The translations under genes and the position numbers were made by a program. From Diphasiastrum complanatum (Eukaryota; Streptophyta; Lycopodiopsida; Lycopodiales; Lycopodiaceae), in assembly GCA_029204225.1 (NCBI GenBank), contig CM055098.1:15896858-15960857 (forward strand): a stretch of DNA of 64,000 nt. The letters are read 5' to 3'. The notes under the pieces were generated by a model, which made no database searches, had not been told where the DNA came from, and was given only the letters and a program-made list of their open reading frames with translations. Shown here one piece after another: positions 34,759 to 47,868 of the stretch; the first letter of the stretch is position 1; every line of letters starts with the position of its first letter.

Positions 34759-36396
34759 TCGTTCCTTGGAGCAGAACTGCCAGAACAACAGTTGCATTAA
34801 GGCGCATCTATTATGTACCAGCAAAGTGATTCTAGCCTTTGAGATGCAGGTGACAAAATGCTTAGAGGTAGTTTTGATGGTCTACAATTGCAGTTTTGGA
34901 TTAAGACAGGTGAAAGCCCAATCTGTCGGCTGGTTTAAGAAAGGTTGAATCCCGTAGAACAATACCATTTATTGTGTGGCACATGTATAAGGGGCCAAAT
35001 TTATTTTTCAGTTTTTAGGATGGATGGAGGGAACTCTATAGTAAGAATTCAAAAAGCTTTGTTTCTCACATTCAATAATTGTTTGTAGCATCCTGGCAAA
35101 CAGCAACCCTTTTCTTGTTGTGGCCTTAAGAGTGCTGATAACTGTTGAGTAAATAATTAATCTTTACATCCTCTTTACCTTTATTTAAATCTTCTATTTC
35201 AGAAACCCCTCAAAGTTTGAAAAGCTTATGAAGGTCTAGAACTATAATTCCGTAGCAACTATTTTGATAGTCATAATCTTGAAAGTTTCCTTATAGGAGG
35301 AACTCATTTTAGTACTAAAGTTTAAGGTACCAATTACATAAGAATGCAATATCTAGCCTTTGAGACATGTAAGATTGTTTTTGCCACTTGTCATAATGTG
35401 ATGCCTTCATACTCCCAAGTGTATCCTTGATTGTATTTCTTCTATTTGGTTCTATAATATGTCATGTTTATGTTTCCATTGTGTTATAAAGTCTAACTAT
35501 TTATTTAATGAGATCACATCTCAAGGTCCTATAGCCTATGAAACTAAACTTTGTGCATAAAAGGAACTTTTATGGATGTCCCTTGTGTACTTATTATTAT
35601 TATCACCTCCTCTCATGATTGCTCATGATTGCTCATGTGATCACAACGCGAAATCTTTTGAAATGAGTCAAAATTTTAAAGAGTAATTATTTTTTAATTT
35701 TTTAATTTTTGCTCAAAAACATGCTTTTTCATTAAAAAAATTCAGAAAATCACAAAAAATTCTTATAAAATATATGCATTTTGGCCAAAAAAATCAATAC
35801 ACCATGTCCAAAAAAATTAAATTTTCTAATAAAACTTTAAAAATTAAAAATATTCAAAGTGAACAAAATATTGACAAACACTTACAGTATTTTAATAGTC
35901 TAAGTTGAATCTCATAAAATAACTCACATAATTAGTCCCGACGGGACTTGGGGCTCGTGTTTCTTTCATAGGAGTGTTTATGGCAAAAACAGTATGTAGC
36001 AACAAGCTTGAGGAAAAACGGAAAACAACGATATAAAAACTGTCAAAAACTGACAACTAGATAAGATGGCCTCAAGAAACAAATAAGCTTGAGAACTCAA
36101 AAACTCTACAAGCAACTTTGAGAATGGGGTAGAGGAAGGTGAGCGTATCTCCTTTACTCCCTCCCCAAAGCTCCTCTTCAACCTCATGCAAAAAAGGACA
36201 AGGTGGGGTTCAAGAAAGGCCTCATTTGTCTCTTCTAGGCTTTTATACATTTGAAGTCAATTACGCTAATTTCACAAATGTTGAAACACTGAAAATAATT
36301 TTTATATTATTTTTTTAAGAATTTAAATTCCAAATAATTCTCACTAACTCCTCTTAAGTCAATGCTTGAAATATTATCAAGGCTCTCTTTTCAGCT
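34759..36396. other. Dehydrogenase 3' flank, AT-rich, no recognised gene
   Basis: It contains the expected 3' UTR region and then AT-rich DNA with poly-A/T runs (35,690-35,870). A 90-codon minus-strand frame at 35,978-36,250 was not recognised. No clear LTR of element D was found here. Confidence 0.5.
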
Positions 36397-38390
36397 GAAG
36401 AAGTTGATGACCCATTTTCTTCATTAGAGTCTATCGACAAATTCTCATCCGAATCAGCATCCAATGTTGAGAGAATATTGTTTGTTGTGGCTTTGTTGCG
36501 TTGAAGCCGAGTCGAAGATGATGGTTGTGCACTTAACCTAAGCCGATGGAAAAATTCTCCTCAAAAGATTGAATAAAAAAATGTGCCACTCTTATTGGAT
36601 AAAGGCAAAGGGAAAGTCAAGGATAATTCTACAGATCTGACTTCTAGCAAGATATCATTGTCTCGGAAGTCATCACCTCCACGATCAATTCTTGCTAAGA
36701 AGACTAAGCGAAGATCCAAGACAAGTCCTTTCAACAAAGAACAAGCAGATGTTGTCCAACATGATATGCCTGAACTTTTTAAACGTTATACATTGGATGA
36801 TGTGGTTATCATATTACCTAAAGCACATCATGAATCCGAAGAACATGTGCCAGAATTGAAAGATGTTTACGATGGCCCAGCTAGGACACAACCAATGAAT
36901 ATTGTTGAACCAGGAGAACCAGAAAAGATTGTACAAGTTGGTTCACAACTTAATCTTGAACAGTATCAAGCACTCCAGATGTTACTTATTAAGTATCAAG
37001 ATTGCTTTGCATGGACTTATCAAGATCTGAAGGGTATTTCGACATCAGTTATTGAACATACCATACCTTTATTACTTGATGCAGTTTCAAAGGTTACAAA
37101 GTTCTATCGCTGTAATCCTAATGTTGTGGATCTTATAAAAAAAGAGCTTAAAAAATTGCTTGATGTCGATTTTATTTATGAGATTGAAGATACTGAATAG
37201 GTTTCACCGATTGTCATTGTTCTTAAGAAGAATGAGAAATTGAGAATTTGTGTGAATCTCAAGGCTTTGAACAAAGTAACGCAGAAGGATCACTTTTCGT
37301 TACCTTTTATTGAAAGCATTTTGGATCGCCTTGCTGGAGCGGAAGATAGTTTCCTGGATGGATTTAGTGGTTACAACTAGGTTAAGATTGCACCTACAGA
37401 TCGTCACAAAATCGCTTTTGCAACAAATGGGACACCTATGCTTACAAAATAATGTCGTTTGGACTCTGTAATGTACCAAATTCGTTCCAAAGAATAATGC
37501 AATTTGCTTTTAAAGATTATCTACAGAAATTTCTTAAATTTTAATTGGATAACATGGGAGTCCATAGTATAGATACAAACCACCTGGATCGATCGGAGAA
37601 AGTATTTGAAAGCTGTCGCAAATATCAAATTTTCCTAAATGGGTTTCCCACAGAGTTGTGCTTGGGCATCTGATATCGAGACATGGCCTTGCCACAGATT
37701 ATTCTAAAATCAAGATTATTGTGAAATTGCCACCGCCAACAACGATTCGTGGAGTTTATTTATCTGTTTATGGATCATGCGAACTACTATCGAATTTTTA
37801 TTATCTTCTTTGCGGATTTAGCATAACCTATATACAAACTAACTATTGTTCCGATTTGGATGGTAGAGGCGTTAGAAGCCTTTGAAAAATTAAAAAAAAC
37901 ATTAACTTCAGCACCGATACTGCGTTCTCCAAATTGGACGGTTGAATTTCATGTTCACACGGATGCCTCAAAATATGTCATTGGATCAGTTTTAACGCAG
38001 CCAAGTGACTATAAGAAGGACTATCCTATACGATTTGCAAGCAGACATCTTACAGATCCGAAGAAGAACTATTCAACAACAGAACGTGAAGCGTTAGCCA
38101 TGATTTTTTCTGTTTGAAAATTTCGTCACTACCTCATGGAAACGCACTTTGCATTTTATACGGATCACCGGCCATTATTTTATTTGGTAAACAAGACGTG
38201 CAATACTGGACGTATTGCAAGATGGTTACTATTATTGACCGAATTTGACTTTCGAATTGTGGTTCGAAAGGAGAAGCAACATTATCTAGCCGATCACGTT
38301 TCGCAAATTGAATCCACACCAATTAATATTGAAGTGGATGATGAATTACCAAATGCTACATTGTTCTATGTAGAAGCAGCACACAAGGTA
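36397..38390 (+). pseudogene. D reverse transcriptase-RNase H relic
   Basis: From EEVDDPFSSLES the frame passes stops near 36,503 and 36,573. It then runs 36,583-37,200 with FKRYTLDDVVI, YQDCFAWTYQDLKGI and LKKLLDVDFIYEIED, the linker and start of a Tat/Athila-like RT. RT continues with SPIVIV, KLRICVNLKALNKV, KDHFSLPF and FLDGFSGYN through stops and shifts. The catalytic motif near 37,540 reads stop-LDNMGVHS where YLDDLGVHS is expected. RNase H follows (HVHTDASKYVIGSVL, ERDALAM-like TEREALAMIF, FYTDHRPLFYLVN). The frame then passes straight into the accessory ORF; integrase is absent. Confidence 0.8.
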
Positions 38391-39500
38391 GCCCAGCCAC
38401 ACTTCGGGTCGACACAGCTGTAAAATCACCAAAACAGCTCGACGCCATAGTGCCTGAAGGGTTTGAAGAGGAAGATATTTTTGAAGAAAAAGAGACCATG
38501 GCACCTATTCCACGCCTACCAAGGACAATACCATCAGGTCCTCTTGCTGCTGTCGCTGCCACAACCGTAGATTCTGGTGATGCTCTAGGGTTGGTTTCAA
38601 GCCTTGGGCAAGTGATCCAGTCTATGTTGGATAAGAAGAAGGAAATGGAACAGAGGATCTCTGATCTAGGATCCGAAAACACTCTGATCAGCCAGAAAAT
38701 TGTCGAGCTAGATTGAGAGTTGAAGATAGCCAAACAACATGAAGATAAGCCTAAAAGCAAAAAGAAGTTGGCCCAACAACAAGCTGATCGCTTGGAAACC
38801 TACATCAGCTCCCTGCAAAATGCCCTGACAAGCGCACAGGATCAAGTAGATAAGACAGTGCAAGATGCCAAGCAACAGGTGCAGTTGTTGAAGGGGCAAT
38901 TACAGATGGCCGAACAAGATCACACACGGCTTCAAGGTGAATTGGATGCAACCACCCTTGAGCGTGATGCCTATCTGCAAACGCAAATACCCGATCATCT
39001 GGTCACATCGACGGAGATTGCATATTTATTCAAAAAAGTGGAGACCTACAAAGTGGCCCTTCAAGGATTCCAAGGCCGCTTTGATAGGTTCAAAGGAGCA
39101 GCTTCAGCCGAGTTGGCAAAGGTAAAAGAGACCATCACCGCCTATGAAAAAACAACTGTTCAAGTGTTGGAATCCGGACCACAAATCCTTGTCTCGGTCA
39201 TGCCAAAATTCTTCCCTTCGCGCCAAGAAGCTGTACCAATAGATATAGGGATTGATTCGAGCATGGACCAGGGGGGAGCTCCAGATATAGCAGATCAACT
39301 GCCAACCATATCGACAGTACAAACAAGTCCATCCTCATCAAGCACAAGACCTCTATTCAGAAGGCCCATCAGCGTCGAGGACCAGATCCAGACCTTCTTA
39401 AAGCAACATCCGCATGAGTCCTCGCGTGGTGGATGGGTTCTGAAATTTAAGACCTCCAAGATCGAGGCCGACAAAGAGTTGGACAAAATACCTGCACTGG
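38391..39500 (+). pseudogene. D accessory ORF, part 1 (coiled-coil protein)
   Basis: The frame begins near GSPATLRVDTAVKSP and runs with one TGA at 38,714 to the C insertion. It holds long heptad-rich helices (KKKMEQRISDLGSE-like start, QQQADRLETYISSLQNAL, VKETITAYEKTTVQVLE), a Ser/Thr/Pro spacer, then ISVEDQIQTFLKQHPHE and KEADKELDKIPAL-type ending. No enzyme motif was recognised. Removing element C joins it in frame to 55,477 onward. It lies where plant Tat-lineage elements may carry extra ORFs, downstream of pol and before the 3' LTR. Structural or nucleic-acid-binding roles are possible but unproven. Confidence 0.65.
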
Positions 39501-40612
39501 TGTTAGCCGATTCTCTAGTGCGGAGGCAAGCTGAAGACATAAGTTATCTCTCACCCATGACCGAGGAGGTCTCAGAAGGAAGAGAGCAGAAGAAGCTGAG
39601 AGCCGAACATGAGATATGAGGAAATACTAGCTAGGAAGATAGTGATTAACTATGTGAGCCTACATGGTATATCCCAAAGAAGGAATGACCATGTAGGACC
39701 TAGTAACATTTCCTTGAATAGCTGTAATAAATGTAGACCCCCCTTAAAATAGTAAGAGTGAGCCACCTTTTGATGGTGACCTCTAGTGGAAGGGCAAATT
39801 CCACATGTAATTTTTAATTTAGTAGAATTGCCACATGGGCTCCACATGAGCAGCGTTCTTGCTTATTTAAGGGCCCCCCTCTCTTGTGAGGGAGCTTTTG
39901 ATTGTATTTTCAAGTTCTCTTGAGCTAATAAAGAGGATCCTCCACAAGTTCTTGAAGATCACTAAGCTCCTTGTTCATGACAATGATCTTGAGTGATATT
40001 TCTATGAGCATGCTTGATTCCTTGCTTGTGGATTAACTAGGTTCTTGTTTTTTGTTCTTGCTTAGCTTCAGTTCTTGCTTGTGGAATCTTGTAGAAATCA
40101 GCATTCAAGTAAACTATAGAGGCTAAAAATGTGGTGTAAATCTTGCATAGTCTTGACATTCTAGTTCTTGATGTTCTTGGATAATCTAGGCATCAAGTAA
40201 TGTGTGTTTCTTGATTCTTAGATTATTAAATGCTGCTAGGAATCTTATTTCTGTTTCTTGTTCTTGTTTCTTGTTTCTTGAATCTTGTTTTAGTTTCAGT
40301 AGCTAATCTAGTTCTTGATTGTTCTTTGATCCAGTAGTTAGTAGGAGGATCGCTCTCTGTGCTGAACATTGATTTGCTTGAGCTGTAGATGGTTGCATGG
40401 CTAGTGTATGCATGTAGCTGAGTATCGGATTTGAGCTACCCACTGACAGGCTGGAAAATACGTAATGCATTCTTGAATATTGCTTTTGCTCTGTAATCGT
40501 TCTAATAAGAAGAGTAATCACAAAGAACCATAACAACAGAAGTAATCCAAGAGAGATAAGCCACAAAAGAAAGAGAAAAAACGTGTTCACAGATGCAGTG
40601 AATCTGTGAACA
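39501..40612 (+). repeat. C 5' LTR (1,112 bp)
   Basis: Starts TGTTAGCCGATTCTC and ends CTGTGAACA. TATTTAAGG at 39,864 is a likely TATA region, and AATAAA at 39,927 a likely polyadenylation signal. The U5 part is rich in TTCTTG repeats. Confidence 0.93.
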
Positions 40613-40614
40613 TT

Positions 40615-40632
40615 TGGCGCCATTCCATAGTT
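40615..40632 (+). promoter_or_regulatory. C primer-binding site
   Basis: TGGCGCC starts two bases after the LTR. The first seven bases agree with the tRNA-Asp-type site seen in element E, but the following ATTCCATAG diverges, so the primer tRNA is uncertain. Confidence 0.6.
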
Positions 40633-40749
40633 ACACACACATTCAACCAAGCCATATCTCAATCTCCTGGGTTGCGACACCATCGTCTGAGAGCTCCTAC
40701 ACATTCATTGCCAAGCTCATCACTTCGGTCTTGACCGAAGTCTTGCTCG

Positions 40750-41440
40750 TTTCTCAACCGGACCCTTCAGTCCAAATTTCAACCGGAGTGCTCAGTCCAA
40801 ACTCGACCGGAGCACTGCCATCAATTCTCAATCAAAGCATTTCTTTCGCACCTCAACCGGAGTGCTCAGTCCAAACTCGACCGGAGCATTGCCATCAATT
40901 CTCAACCGGAGCATTTCGCTTGCATCTCAACCGGAGTGCTCAATAAAAACTCGACCGGAGCACTGCCATTACATCTCAACCGTAGCATTTCGCTCACATC
41001 TCAATCGGAGTGTTCAGTCCAATCTCGACCAAAGCACTTTGTTCAGATCTCGACCAAAGCACTTCTGTCAGATCTCAACCGAAGCATTTCGCTCAGATCT
41101 CAACCAAAGAACTCTCCTCAGATCTCGACCGAAGCACTTCTGTCAGATGTTGACCAAAGCATTTCGCCCAGATCTCAACCGAAGAACTCTTCTCAAATCT
41201 CGACTGGAGCACTCTGTTCAGATCTCGACCGGAGCACTCTTCTCAAATCTCGACCGGAGCACTCTTCACAAATCTCAACCGGAGCACTCTACTCAAATCT
41301 CAACCGGAACACTGCTCTTGAATCTCAACCGGAGGCCACAATCACCTCTCAACCGACGGCCTACTTCCAATCTCAACCGGAGCCGGATCCCTGTCAAATT
41401 TCAACTGGAGCCGAAGCCTCACTCAAGTTCCGACCGATGC
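40750..41440 (+). repeat. 25-bp tandem array in the C leader
   Basis: More than twenty degenerate units of the type ATCTCGACCGGAGCACT plus a variable stretch occur, most at exactly 25 bp in the centre (41,030-41,280). Because 25 is not a multiple of three, all frames stay open by turns, giving false ORFs of repeated Ser-Thr-Gly and Asp-Arg-Ser. Confidence 0.85.
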
Positions 41441-41635
41441 ACATCCGTCCTTGACCGTCACAAACCGCAGTAGACCGCAATATTACGATTTACGGCCTTC
41501 AACGACCTCCATCGACCATCCCAAACCGAAATCAACCCGTAACAGACCACAACAACTGCATTTCGACAACCGCATCCACCGTAACCAGAGTGCACAAGTT
41601 TATTTTCACAATCCTATGACACTCTACGAGTTGTC

Positions 41636-43699
41636 ATGGATCGCCCTAACGATCCGAATACTACAGAGGACTATCCACCAGAGATGGTCTCCCCATCTAC
41701 CGAACAGGCTCGATTTAATAGGTATTCCAAGATGAAATCCCAAGTCCAAGAGCCATACACAAACCCATTCGACAGATTGGAACCTACTCGTTATGAAGCT
41801 CCATACGAACGACCACAATTCCATGCTGCCGAATCATCCCATGCAAGAGCTCACTTAAACGAAGCTTTTGCAAATAATGTTCCACGTATTGAAAAAAGGA
41901 TCCCAAAGCTAGACTTACCTAAGTACGATGGTAACACTGATCCTCAAAGATTTCTCCAAGTCTTTGAGAACGCTTGTGACGTCTACGGCGAGACATCACC
42001 AGAGGCCATGGTACAGCTCTTTTCGATGACCATGATCGATCGAACACGAGAGTGGTCTTTTAACCTTGATCGTGAAGATAAACGTGACTGGTTACTCTTG
42101 AAAGAGGCATTTATCAAACGGTTCAAGCCTTTTTGCTTGATAGAAAGTCCTTTTGTCAAACTAAGTAATATCAAAATGACAAAAGACGAAAAAGTACGTA
42201 ACTATATCGAACGATTTAAACGAGTAAAAACTCAGGTACAAGAGCAACCTACCGAGTCCATGCTCATCATTTGGTTCCTCGTTGGACTTCCCAGATGGAT
42301 TAGACGTGAACTTCATTCCAATGATAAATATACATCATTGAAACAAGCCATGTCTGATGCCATTCAAGAAGAAGACGAGGGCTCAGATGTTGAGGAACCA
42401 CGAGAACGGAGAGCACATCGTGCTATCCAAGAAACTCGACCAAATGATGACACACGAGAACAATTATGGAAAACACAGATGGAGTTGCTTAATCAGCAAC
42501 ACCAACAACAGATGGAAAAACTCACAAAAGAGTTTCAAAACACTCTTAAGTCTATCCAAAGTTCGATGCCAGGTCAGTTACCCACTGGCCAAATCCATCA
42601 GAGACGAGAGAATACGTGGTGCCCTCACTGCCGAGGTACACACACTGGCAATGAGTGCCCTTCATACCAACCGGTCCCAGATACCTCCTTGATCAAATGT
42701 GAAATCTACGACTTTATGGCCCTTTATTGCTATTATAACCCGAGAAATCAGCCTCACAACCAGTTAGGAGGACATTATCAACCTCCTCGACAACCATTTG
42801 TTTTACAGCAACAACACACGTTTTATTCACCACGAAACAACCAGATCCATATACAAGAGTTGCTCAGACAACCTAGACATGAACCTCAACAACAGCTGGC
42901 ACTCTTAGGACCACCACCACAAGGACAACAGGATTTAGGAGCACAAAAAAATAGACATCCTCGAGAGTCTGCACACACACACCTAGTAGAAAACTCCTAC
43001 GATCAATCATATCATCATGATACATCAATTCCATCATCTAGCCATAACCAGTATCAAATCGACAACTCATGCTCGTGCAAACAAGCTGAGTATTCCACAC
43101 CACAAGAAAACCCAACTCAGCTAGCCATTCAAAATGGTTACGCTATCGCCACTAGACCCATGAGCAACCGCTGCTTTATCTGTGGCGAAACATGACATTT
43201 TATGGCTGACTGTAAAGTTAAAAACCAATACCATGCAGAATGTCCCGACTGTGTTCGCAAACACAGCTTCAAAGACTGTCCTAAACAACTTAACAAGATC
43301 CTTCGAGCATGTCATATCACATCCGAACCTGTTAGAGTTCTTACTAGAGCACAACGCCAACAACAAGAACAGCAGCAAAACCATGGACAATCAGCTGACC
43401 CACATGGAAGCCATTTGACGGCCTCCACATTACCAAAAGATTACCCAGACCCAAAAGTGGAACAAATGCAATACAACGAATTTCAAGATGAATTTTTGCG
43501 AGAGGAAGAACATACGGACAGTCTGTTATCAGCTCATATCCCCGAAAAGGAGCAGTCCCTCCAGGGACTTGAAGTATTTTCTGACCTCCTGCAAGCTCAA
43601 CTCACAATGACGTTCCATAGTGCTATCAAATCCTTCACCGGACTTCAACGTTATATCCATCGTAGTTTTCAACTGCCTCCTATTCCTGATGGACAATGA
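41636..43699 (+). pseudogene. C Gag protein
   Basis: The ATG at 41,636 opens 519 codons: a basic/acidic N-terminus, a Gag capsid-like region (KLDLPKYDGNTDPQRFLQVF, WLLLKEAFIKRF, VRNYIERFKRVK, about residues 85-250), a Gln-rich helix, a CPHCRGTHTGNEC finger and a long Gln/His/Pro-rich tail. A TGA at 43,193 falls inside the zinc knuckle CFICGET-stop-HFMADC. The same frame continues with a second finger, CPDCVRKHSFKDC, to a TGA at 43,697. It packages element RNA in an active copy. Confidence 0.85.
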
Positions 43700-43735
43700 A
43701 AACCAGAAGCGATTCCTGAAATTCCTCATATTCCT

Positions 43736-44818
43736 ATGAATCTGATGAATATAGGTGTTGCTAAGGGGAATAACATCACACTACCCTTGTCCTATAAAGA
43801 TTATCCCGTAGTATCTGCTATCCTCGATAGCGGATCAGACGTCAATATAATGGCTTTGTCATTGGCAAAGTCATGGGGTTTCAATACCCTCGATCAACCA
43901 CGATATAAACTTCATATGGCTGATCAACGAGTTACCGACCCTGCTGGTCATTTATCAAATATAAAAGTTCGAATAGCAGGTGTCAAGTTTATCATCGATT
44001 GTGTCATCTTAGACCTACCAGAAGATGCCAATACGTATAAACTCCTTCTTGGTACACCCTGGCTCCAAATGGCAGGTGTTGTCCAAGACTGGAAGAACAA
44101 CAAATTTTCCTTTGGCAACCACGATAAACGAGTCACGGTTGACTCAAATGGCCATGTCAAGCCCGCCAAGGTATACGATGATTGGTCATCTACAACATAT
44201 GACGAATTAGATAGTGTCCCGATCCAACCAAGAGGCCACTATACACGAACCACAGACATAATCAATTGGGGTCATGCACTAGCTACCGTGGACTGTGCGG
44301 ATTCCAATCGATGTCGTATCGAAACGGCTGCAGAAGATGTGGATATTCTTCCATCTTCTATGGACATTGACACACTCATCATCCCCCTTATGATAATAGA
44401 CCCCATTCCTATAGCTTGGTGCCCATGAGAACCTAGTGTCTCTACTGCCCATGTTTCGGAAGAAGGTATTCTTTCCATGGATGATGTCGAAATGACGGAT
44501 GATCATGTACTCCTCTATCTAGATGCTCAACGTTATCCGTCCAAAGTCATTCCTAAGGAGATCAAGTCACCAGGACTATTGGCTCATGTCCAACTAACAT
44601 CCAAAGTACCAAACACACAAGCATATAGGCCCAAAACCAAAGTATATACTTGGGACGTGTATCCCGATGAAGTCTGGGATACAATCAACGATAATATGGT
44701 AAGTGAGGCCACAACACCACCCATTCAAAAACCACAAAAACCTCGGTTACAAAAAAATAACATTATTGATACAAAATTAACTGAACGACAAAAACAGATG
44801 CGTGCGAAGCTTAAATAG
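43736..44818 (+). pseudogene. C aspartic protease and linker
   Basis: Same frame as gag. VVSAILDSGSDVNIMALSLA is the retroviral-type aspartic protease site, followed by a LLGTPWLQ motif. A TGA at 44,426 and a TAG at 44,816 interrupt the linker towards RT (KVYTWDVYPDEVWDTI). In an intact copy it would cut the polyprotein. Confidence 0.8.
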
Positions 44819-44830
44819 CCAATCAAGCCT

Positions 44831-46664
44831 GTGTCCGAGGGGACAGACAACAAACACTCCGACAAAGCTTCCACGTCTGGTAAAGAATCACCTCAAATGA
44901 TTCCTAAAGTCCCAGAACATTTTGTGGACCCACTTTTCGATCTTCCACAGAAGTTCAAGACTTTACACTGGATGACGTTGTTATCCAGTTACCGCAGCCA
45001 CATTGGGAACCTACACCAGGCTCCAATTCCTTTGAAGAACCCGCTAAGACAATTCCACTAAACCTTAAAGATCCTGACGAGGACATAGATCGAATAGTTC
45101 ATATTGGTACACATTTGTCATCAACCCAACTGTCTGATCTAGAAACTTTATTACGCAAATACATGGATGTATTTGCATGGAATTATACCGAGATGAAAGG
45201 AATCCCCCTTGAAATAGTAGTACATCGGATTCCTCTAGAAGACAATGTTAAGCCTGTTAGGGCTCAACCTTACTGCAGTAACCCAGTCTATCATGAGAGG
45301 ATCGACGAAGATATTAAGAAATTGTGGGATGCTGGCTTCATTTATGAAGTCCAACATACTGATTGGGTATCACCCATTGTGGTTGTACCTAAGAAAAACA
45401 ACAAGCTTCGTATCTGTGTTGCCTCAAGAACCTTAATGTGGTTACGAAGAAAGACCATTTTCCCTTGCCCCTAACGACCCAAATATTAGAGGAAATGGCA
45501 AAAGCTGAAGCTTTCAGCTTCTTGGATGGGTTCAGCGGCTATTTCCTTGTTCAAATAGCCCTTGAAGATAAACATAAACATAAAATGGCTTTTGCCACAG
45601 AAAGCAACGTTTATGCTTATAACGTTATGCCTTTTGGCTTATGTAACACCCCCTCAACATTCCAATAGGTCATGCAACTGGCCTTTCAAAATCTGTTACA
45701 TCGGGTCGTGGAGATTTATCTCAACGATCTAGGTATACATTCTTCCGCTGCTACGCACCTAGAGGCCTTGGAGAAAATCTTCATTCGTTGTCGTAGGTTC
45801 GACATCTCACTAAACCCTGATAAATGCCAAATATGGGTCACCCACGGGGTTGTACTCGGACATATAGTATCAAAGGACAATATTTCTAACGACCCGTAAA
45901 AAATCAAGGTTATCGTGGACATGCCCCTACCTGCAACAGTGAAGAAAGTATATGTCTTCCTTGGTCATACCAACTACTATCGCATCTTTATAATCGACTA
46001 TGCCGGCAAGGCACGTCTCGTTTATTTAGTTGTGGTAAATCCTCGCTGGACCAAAGAACGAATTAAGGCCTTTGAGGAGTTGAAGACAGCACTCACAAGG
46101 GCTCCCATACTCCGCTCGTTAGATTACATGAAAGAATTCCATGTGCATACTGACGCAAGTAAGTATGCCATTGGAGGTCTTCTTGCACAACCAGACGAGT
46201 ATGGCAAGGACTTTCCCACACGTTTCTTAAGAAGGCAATTGGTGTCTGCTGAAGTAAACTATACCACTACCAAGAGAGAAGCATTGGCAATGGTCTATGT
46301 GGTACAACAACTACGACATTATTTATTAGGCCAGACCTTTGTTTTCTACACAGACCATCAAGCACTCCTATATATCGTTAATAAGTCCTGTAAGACGGTA
46401 CGAATAGCTCGATGGCTACTAATTTTGGAGGAATTTAATTTCCGTATAGTCGTTTGGAAAGGGTCCCAACATTTCATGGCAGATCACCTTTCCAGACTAC
46501 CAAGTGTTGAAAAAGCAACTGCACCAGTCAACGATGATCTTCCTGATGCATGCCTTTTTCAGATCGATGCCACACCCCTATGGGCTGAGGAAATCACTCA
46601 CTTCCTCACAACAGGCCGACTAAAAGAAGGCCTGAGTACAACAAAAAAAAAAAAATCTTCATAA
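44831..46664 (+). pseudogene. C reverse transcriptase-RNase H
   Basis: Frameshifts near 44,960 and 45,430 and stops near 45,666 and 45,897 break this segment. Readable parts are TLDDVVIQLP, YMDVFAWNYTEMKGIP, LWDAGFIYEVQHTDWVSPIV, FLDGFSGYFLVQIAL and MPFGLCNTPSTFQ. The catalytic loop near 45,715 is VEIYLNDLGIHS, with Asn replacing the first catalytic Asp. RNase H follows (HVHTDASKYAIGGLLAQ, FYTDHQALLYIVN). It is clearly a Tat/Athila-like relative of D. Confidence 0.85.
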
Positions 46665-46689
46665 AAGCAGTGCCCTTTCAGTTAATTGC

Positions 46690-47868
46690 AGGACAACTTT
46701 ACAAAAGGGACATTGACGGCATTATTCGACGATGTGCTTATGAATAAGAGATACGACCGATAATATCTCAAGCTCATGAGAGCATTGGAGGTGGCCACTT
46801 TTCTACTGAAGCCACAACGAAGATTATCCTTCAAGCAAGATTGTGGTGCCATCTTTGTTTAAAGACACGTTTGCTATCATTAAAGCATGTGATGTTTGTC
46901 AAAGAGCAAAGAAAAATACTAAAACAGACTTCACACCATTGACTCCCATTATAGAAGGTGAAGCCTTCCATAAGTGGGGGATTGACTTTGTTGGACCCAT
47001 CAGTCCAGTAGCGAAACATACCCAAGCTCAATACATCCTCATAGCCACAGATTACACCACTAAGTGGGTAGAGGCCCGAGCAATGAAGGACGCCAACGCA
47101 AAAACAGTTGCACGTTTTCTTTACGAAAACATTATTACCCGTTTTGGCTGTCCCATTGAGCTTGTTACTGATCGCGGCACGCATTTTTTAAATGTTGTCA
47201 TTGATAATCTCCTACACCATTACCTTGTCGTTCACATAAAAAATACACCGTACTATCCTAGGTGTAATGGCCAGGCTGAATCAACTAACAAGACGATCTG
47301 TAAAATTCTAACCAAGATAGTTGAAACCAGTCACTCTGATTGGGAAACAAAATTTTTCTCAGCTATCTGGGCTTACCGCACCACCCCAAAGAAAGCCACT
47401 GGGTGGGTAACCCCTTTCCACTTAGTATACGGTCAAGAAGAGGTAATGCCCGTAGAATTCTTAGTACGTTCGCTAAGAGTTACGGAGGCTTTTTCAACAG
47501 ATCTCTGTGAAAAAACTTCAATCGAACAAGAAGTCAAAACTAGACTATTTACGTTAGCCCAGTTATGCGAGACAAGACTAATATCTTATCACGCACAACT
47601 AGTTAACAAACGACGCCAAAAAGCTTGGCATGTCCGTCACCTGCGCAATAAAAATCTACATTTAGGTGACCAAGTACTTCTTTATACATCAAAGAAGCAC
47701 CCCAGCAAGTTGAAGTTCAAAAGTGAAGGGCCACACGTTATTAGCAAAATATTTTCTAATGGTGTAGTCCAGTTACAAACACTTGACGGGACACTCCTAG
47801 ACATTGTTGTAAACGGTGGTCGTCTACGGCGATACTACGAAGAGTTGTTCTTTGTTGACCCAATTTAG
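46690..47868 (+). pseudogene. C integrase
   Basis: The zinc region starts QLYKRDIDGIIRRCAYE with a stop near 46,744, then H-x-H (HESIGGGHF) and CDVCQRAKK. From 46,843 the frame is open for 341 codons with the D-D-E core: GIDFVGP, TDRGTHF and GQAESTN. The C-terminal part contains LGDQVLLY and a GPHVI module instead of a chromodomain. The catalytic residues are intact; only the N-terminal stop spoils it. Confidence 0.85.

Noticed and set aside
35978-36250. 90-codon minus-strand frame downstream of the dehydrogenase
   Set aside because: Hydrophobic low-complexity frame in AT-rich DNA with no homology seen.
40614-41473. Overlapping frames of 110-203 codons with Ser-Thr-Gly repeats
   Set aside because: They arise from the 25-bp tandem array, which keeps all frames open, and lie in the untranslated leader of C.
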